Source: Bryobacter sp. (lineage in GTDB: Bacteria; Acidobacteriota; Terriglobia; Bryobacterales; Bryobacteraceae). Taken from it: a stretch of 43,679 nucleotides of DNA. The position numbers were made by a program, and so were the translations under genes. Every line of letters starts with the position of its first letter. Position 1 is the first letter of the stretch. The notes beneath the pieces were generated by a model. It did not search any database. It saw only the letters and a program-made list of their open reading frames with translations, and was not told the DNA's origin. Below are positions 40,706-43,679 of this stretch, piece by piece. The DNA is taken from assembly GCA_022843605.1 (NCBI GenBank), contig JALHNI010000038.1, forward strand, positions 1 through 43,679, given 5' to 3'.

Positions 40706-43679
40706 ATGCCTGAGTCGCCAACACCGGCTTTACCGGAGCGAGTCGATTTTTCGAAGATTCATACGACGGTTCCCATCCCGAACCTCATCGAAGTCCAGAA
40801 GCGCTCCTATGAGCGTTTTTTGCAGATGGACCTCTTGCCTGATGAGCGGGACGATATCGGTCTTCAGAGCGTGTTCCGCTCTGTCTTTCCTATCACCGAC
40901 TTCCGTGGTCTCAGTGAGCTCGCGTTTGTCGACTATTCCATCGGCAATTGGGAATGCAAGTGCGGTTCGCTCAAGGGTTTGAATCACCTCCGGACCGTCT
41001 GTCGCCATTGCGGCGCGACCATCCGGACGAATCCGTTCCATGCGGGCGATGTCCTTTGCGAGCAGTGCGGAACCTTCAACAAGAACATTGTCACTTTTTG
41101 TAATCGTTGCGGCGACCCCGTAGGCCTGCAGCTCAAGTACGACGTGCCGGAGTGCGAAGAGCGCGGCATGACCTACGCCGCGCCACTGAAAGTTACCATC
41201 CGCCTCACGGTTTTCGACAAAGACGAGACCGGCAATAAGACTGTCCGCGACATTAAAGAGCAGGAAGTCTTCTTCGGCGAAATCCCGCTGATGACCGAAA
41301 ACGGGACGTTCATCATCAACGGTACCGAGCGCGTGATCGTCAGCCAATTGCACCGCTCGCCGGGCGTTTTCTTTGAGCGCGTTGCGGCTCAAGGCTACTA
41401 CCTCGGCAAAATCATTCCGTATCGCGGAAGCTGGGTCGAGTTCGAGTACGACAACAAGAGCCTTCTGCATGTCCGCATTGACCGCAAGCGCAAGTTCTAC
41501 GGCACCGTATTTTTGCGCGCGCTGGGCTTAAAGACGGACGAGCAGATTATCAAGGCCTTCTATGGCCAGACGCTCAGCAAGATCTCCATCAAGGATGGAT
41601 CGAAGATCTTCTGGGACGTAGGCACCGGCCTGAAGGGCATGAAGCTCTCCTACGCCATCGCCAAGGCAGGGACCACGATTGTGCCTCAGGGGCGTAAGGT
41701 GACTGAAAGCCTGTTCCGCGAACTGCAAAAGCAGAAGGTGGATCAGGTTGAAGTCGCGGTCAATGACCTCGAAGGCGCTTACTTTGCTGCCGATGTCATC
41801 GACATGGAGACTGGCGAAGTGCTCGCCGATGCGAACCACGAAGCCTCCCCGACCATGATCCAGCGGGTGATGGAAGCTGGAATCAAGTCGTTCGAGATCT
41901 TTTTCCCCGAACGCGATGACGCGGGTATGGTCATCGCCATGACCCTGCGCAAGGATCCAGTGAAGGCGCAGAACGATGCGTTGCTGGAAATCTACCGCAA
42001 GCTGCGTCCGGGCGACCCGCCCACCGTGGACACGGCGACGCAGCTGTTCCATGGCATGTTCTTCGACGACCGGAAGTATGACTTCTCCCGCGTCGGCCGC
42101 ATGAAGTTCAACATCAAGATCCATGAGCAGGCCGAGTATGCGCCCGAGCAATGGAAGGCCGAGCACGAGGGCAAGAACCCTCTGGATCGCCGCGTGCTTG
42201 ATCAGCAGGACTTTACGGATACGATCAGCTACCTGCTGAAGCTTCGCAAGGGTGTTGGCGCCGTCGATGACATCGATCATCTTGGCAATCGCCGCGTCCG
42301 CGCCGTTGGAGAACTCTTAGAGAATCAATTCCGCATTGGCTTGGTCCGCATGGAACGCGCCATCAAGGAAAAGATGTCGGTCTATCAGGAACTGTCGACG
42401 GCGATGCCGCACGACTTGGTGAATGCCAAGCCCGTCATGGCCGCGATCCGCGAGTTCTTCGGTTCGTCCCAGCTCTCTCAGTTCATGGATCAGACGAATC
42501 CGCTCTCCGAAATTACGCACAAGCGGCGTCTTTCGGCTCTTGGACCGGGAGGTCTGTCCCGAGAGCGTGCCGGCTTCGAAGTCCGCGACGTGCACCCGAC
42601 GCACTATGGCCGTATCTGCCCGATCGAAACGCCGGAAGGCCCGAACATCGGTCTCATCTCTTCGTTGTCCTGCTTTGCGCGGATCAACGAGTACGGCTTT
42701 ATCGAGTCTCCCTATCGCAAAGTCGATGCCGGAATGATCGTCGATCAAATCAAGGTTCTCAACCCTGGTGACACACCCACCAAGGTCGGGGACATCATGC
42801 TCCGCGGCGACATCGACTCGGCCAATGCCAAGTTGGCGAAGGGTAAGCAGGCGGCCGAGTTCGAGCCCTATTGCGACTACCTTTCCGCTTGGGAAGAGGA
42901 CAAGTACACGATCGCGCAGGCGAACGTGCCGGTGAGCGAGAACGGTCGCATCGACGCCGAACTCATCAATGCCCGCCGTCAGGGTAACTTCGTGCTCATC
43001 CGCTCGGACGAAGTCCAATACATGGACGTCAGCCCGAAGCAGTTGGTCTCGGTGGCTGCCAGCTTGATTCCGTTCCTTGAGAACGATGACGCGAATCGCG
43101 CACTCATGGGATCGAACATGCAACGGCAGGCCGTCCCGCTCCTTCGCGCCGATTCGCCCTACGTCGGTACCGGCATGGAGAAAGTGACCGCCCGTGACTC
43201 CGGCGCGGTCGTCATCTGCCGCCGTACCGGGATTGTTGACTCGGTTGACTCCGAGCGCATCATCGTCCGTGTGGAAGGTGCTTCCCAGGAAGGTCAGATG
43301 TCGCGCGAAGTGGGTGCTGATATCTATCAGCTCACCAAGTTCAAGCGCTCGAATCAGAACACCTGCATCAACCAAAAGCCCATCGTGGCCGTTGGGCAGC
43401 GGATCAAGAAGGGCGGGGTACTGGCCGACGGACCCTGTACTGACCTGGGTGAACTCGCTCTGGGCCGGAACGTGCTGGTGGCCTTCATGCCCTGGCGCGG
43501 CTACAACTTCGAAGACGCCATCGTCGTCAGCGAAAAGCTGGTGAAGGAAGACTACTACACCTCGATCCATATCGAGGAGTTCGAAATCGAGGCCCGCGAC
43601 ACGAAGCTGGGTCCCGAAGAGATCACCCGTGACATCCCGAACATCGCCGAAGGCTTCCTCCGGAACCTTGACGAATCGG
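40706..43679 (+). CDS. rpoB: RNA polymerase beta subunit, N-terminal part (3' end beyond the window)
   Basis: The first 991 codons of RpoB. Core segments are clear: [48 protein letters not shown], and the rifampicin region [19 protein letters not shown] with [21 protein letters not shown]. Between [10 protein letters not shown] and [15 protein letters not shown], where E. coli has a short link, there is an in-frame insert of about 50 residues (84-135) with four Cys pairs (CKC, CRHC, CEQC, CNRC). The start ATG has GAGGAG 8 bp before it. It encodes the catalytic beta subunit in the cytoplasm. rpoC presumably follows outside the window. Confidence 0.98.
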   Translation, partial: MPESPTPALPERVDFSKIHTTVPIPNLIEVQKRSYERFLQMDLLPDERDDIGLQSVFRSVFPITDFRGLSELAFVDYSIGNWECKCGSLKGLNHLRTVCRHCGATIRTNPFHAGDVLCEQCGTFNKNIVTFCNRCGDPVGLQLKYDVPECEERGMTYAAPLKVTIRLTVFDKDETGNKTVRDIKEQEVFFGEIPLMTENGTFIINGTERVIVSQLHRSPGVFFERVAAQGYYLGKIIPYRGSWVEFEYDNKSLLHVRIDRKRKFYGTVFLRALGLKTDEQIIKAFYGQTLSKISIKDGSKIFWDVGTGLKGMKLSYAIAKAGTTIVPQGRKVTESLFRELQKQKVDQVEVAVNDLEGAYFAADVIDMETGEVLADANHEASPTMIQRVMEAGIKSFEIFFPERDDAGMVIAMTLRKDPVKAQNDALLEIYRKLRPGDPPTVDTATQLFHGMFFDDRKYDFSRVGRMKFNIKIHEQAEYAPEQWKAEHEGKNPLDRRVLDQQDFTDTISYLLKLRKGVGAVDDIDHLGNRRVRAVGELLENQFRIGLVRMERAIKEKMSVYQELSTAMPHDLVNAKPVMAAIREFFGSSQLSQFMDQTNPLSEITHKRRLSALGPGGLSRERAGFEVRDVHPTHYGRICPIETPEGPNIGLISSLSCFARINEYGFIESPYRKVDAGMIVDQIKVLNPGDTPTKVGDIMLRGDIDSANAKLAKGKQAAEFEPYCDYLSAWEEDKYTIAQANVPVSENGRIDAELINARRQGNFVLIRSDEVQYMDVSPKQLVSVAASLIPFLENDDANRALMGSNMQRQAVPLLRADSPYVGTGMEKVTARDSGAVVICRRTGIVDSVDSERIIVRVEGASQEGQMSREVGADIYQLTKFKRSNQNTCINQKPIVAVGQRIKKGGVLADGPCTDLGELALGRNVLVAFMPWRGYNFEDAIVVSEKLVKEDYYTSIHIEEFEIEARDTKLGPEEITRDIPNIAEGFLRNLDES

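Overview
The window looks like a chromosomal segment of a GC-rich Gram-negative soil-type bacterium, most likely an acidobacterium of the Bryobacter/Solibacter kind. This is inference from gene style: a secreted Gfo/Idh/MocA protein, c-type cytochromes, a YVTN protein, and an RpoB with an unusual Cys-rich insert. No 16S gene is present to confirm it. Left part (1-5763): a truncated sulfatase; a tightly overlapped minus-strand operon (flavin-dependent 2-hydroxy-acid dehydrogenase, hexaheme cytochrome c, UbiA-like membrane protein, SAM methyltransferase) divergent from a cytochrome c'-like gene; a Gfo/Idh/MocA oxidoreductase; and tRNA-Arg(ACG). Accessory part (about 5764-19250): a Fic protein, an Old Yellow Enzyme reductase, a single-chain ISP-like restriction-modification protein, a DUF433/DUF5615 toxin-antitoxin pair, small membrane proteins, an AbiE toxin-antitoxin pair and a REP-associated tyrosine transposase (RAYT). 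It is littered with two related families of about 20-bp direct-repeat arrays and with RAYT leaders and fragments: one intact gene at 18482, a start-only copy at 13314, a frameshifted antisense relic at 9018-9089, and a diverged leader at 17803. Central part (19304-35964): a mutarotase-like secreted protein, a small hypothetical, then a collinear plus-strand cluster, tightly overlapped in most places: GT4-GT2 fusion, GT2-GT2-GTB fusion, NTP_transf_5 nucleotidyltransferase, radical SAM/SPASM protein, PqqD-like protein, HPr-kinase-like ATPase, three GT2 enzymes, a nucleotidyltransferase-like domain fused to an ABC-2 polysaccharide permease, and a Wzt-type ATPase. This resembles an ABC-dependent surface-glycan locus with a RiPP-like (PqqD/radical SAM/HprK) module embedded, and it is the best candidate for an undescribed system here. 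Right part (36261-43679): a YVTN protein, a GlsB/YeaQ-like membrane protein, a phosphatase gene broken by frameshifts, then rplA-rplJ-rplL and the first 991 codons of rpoB. No rplK lies in front of rplA. All calls come from reading the sequence and translations by eye; no database search was possible.
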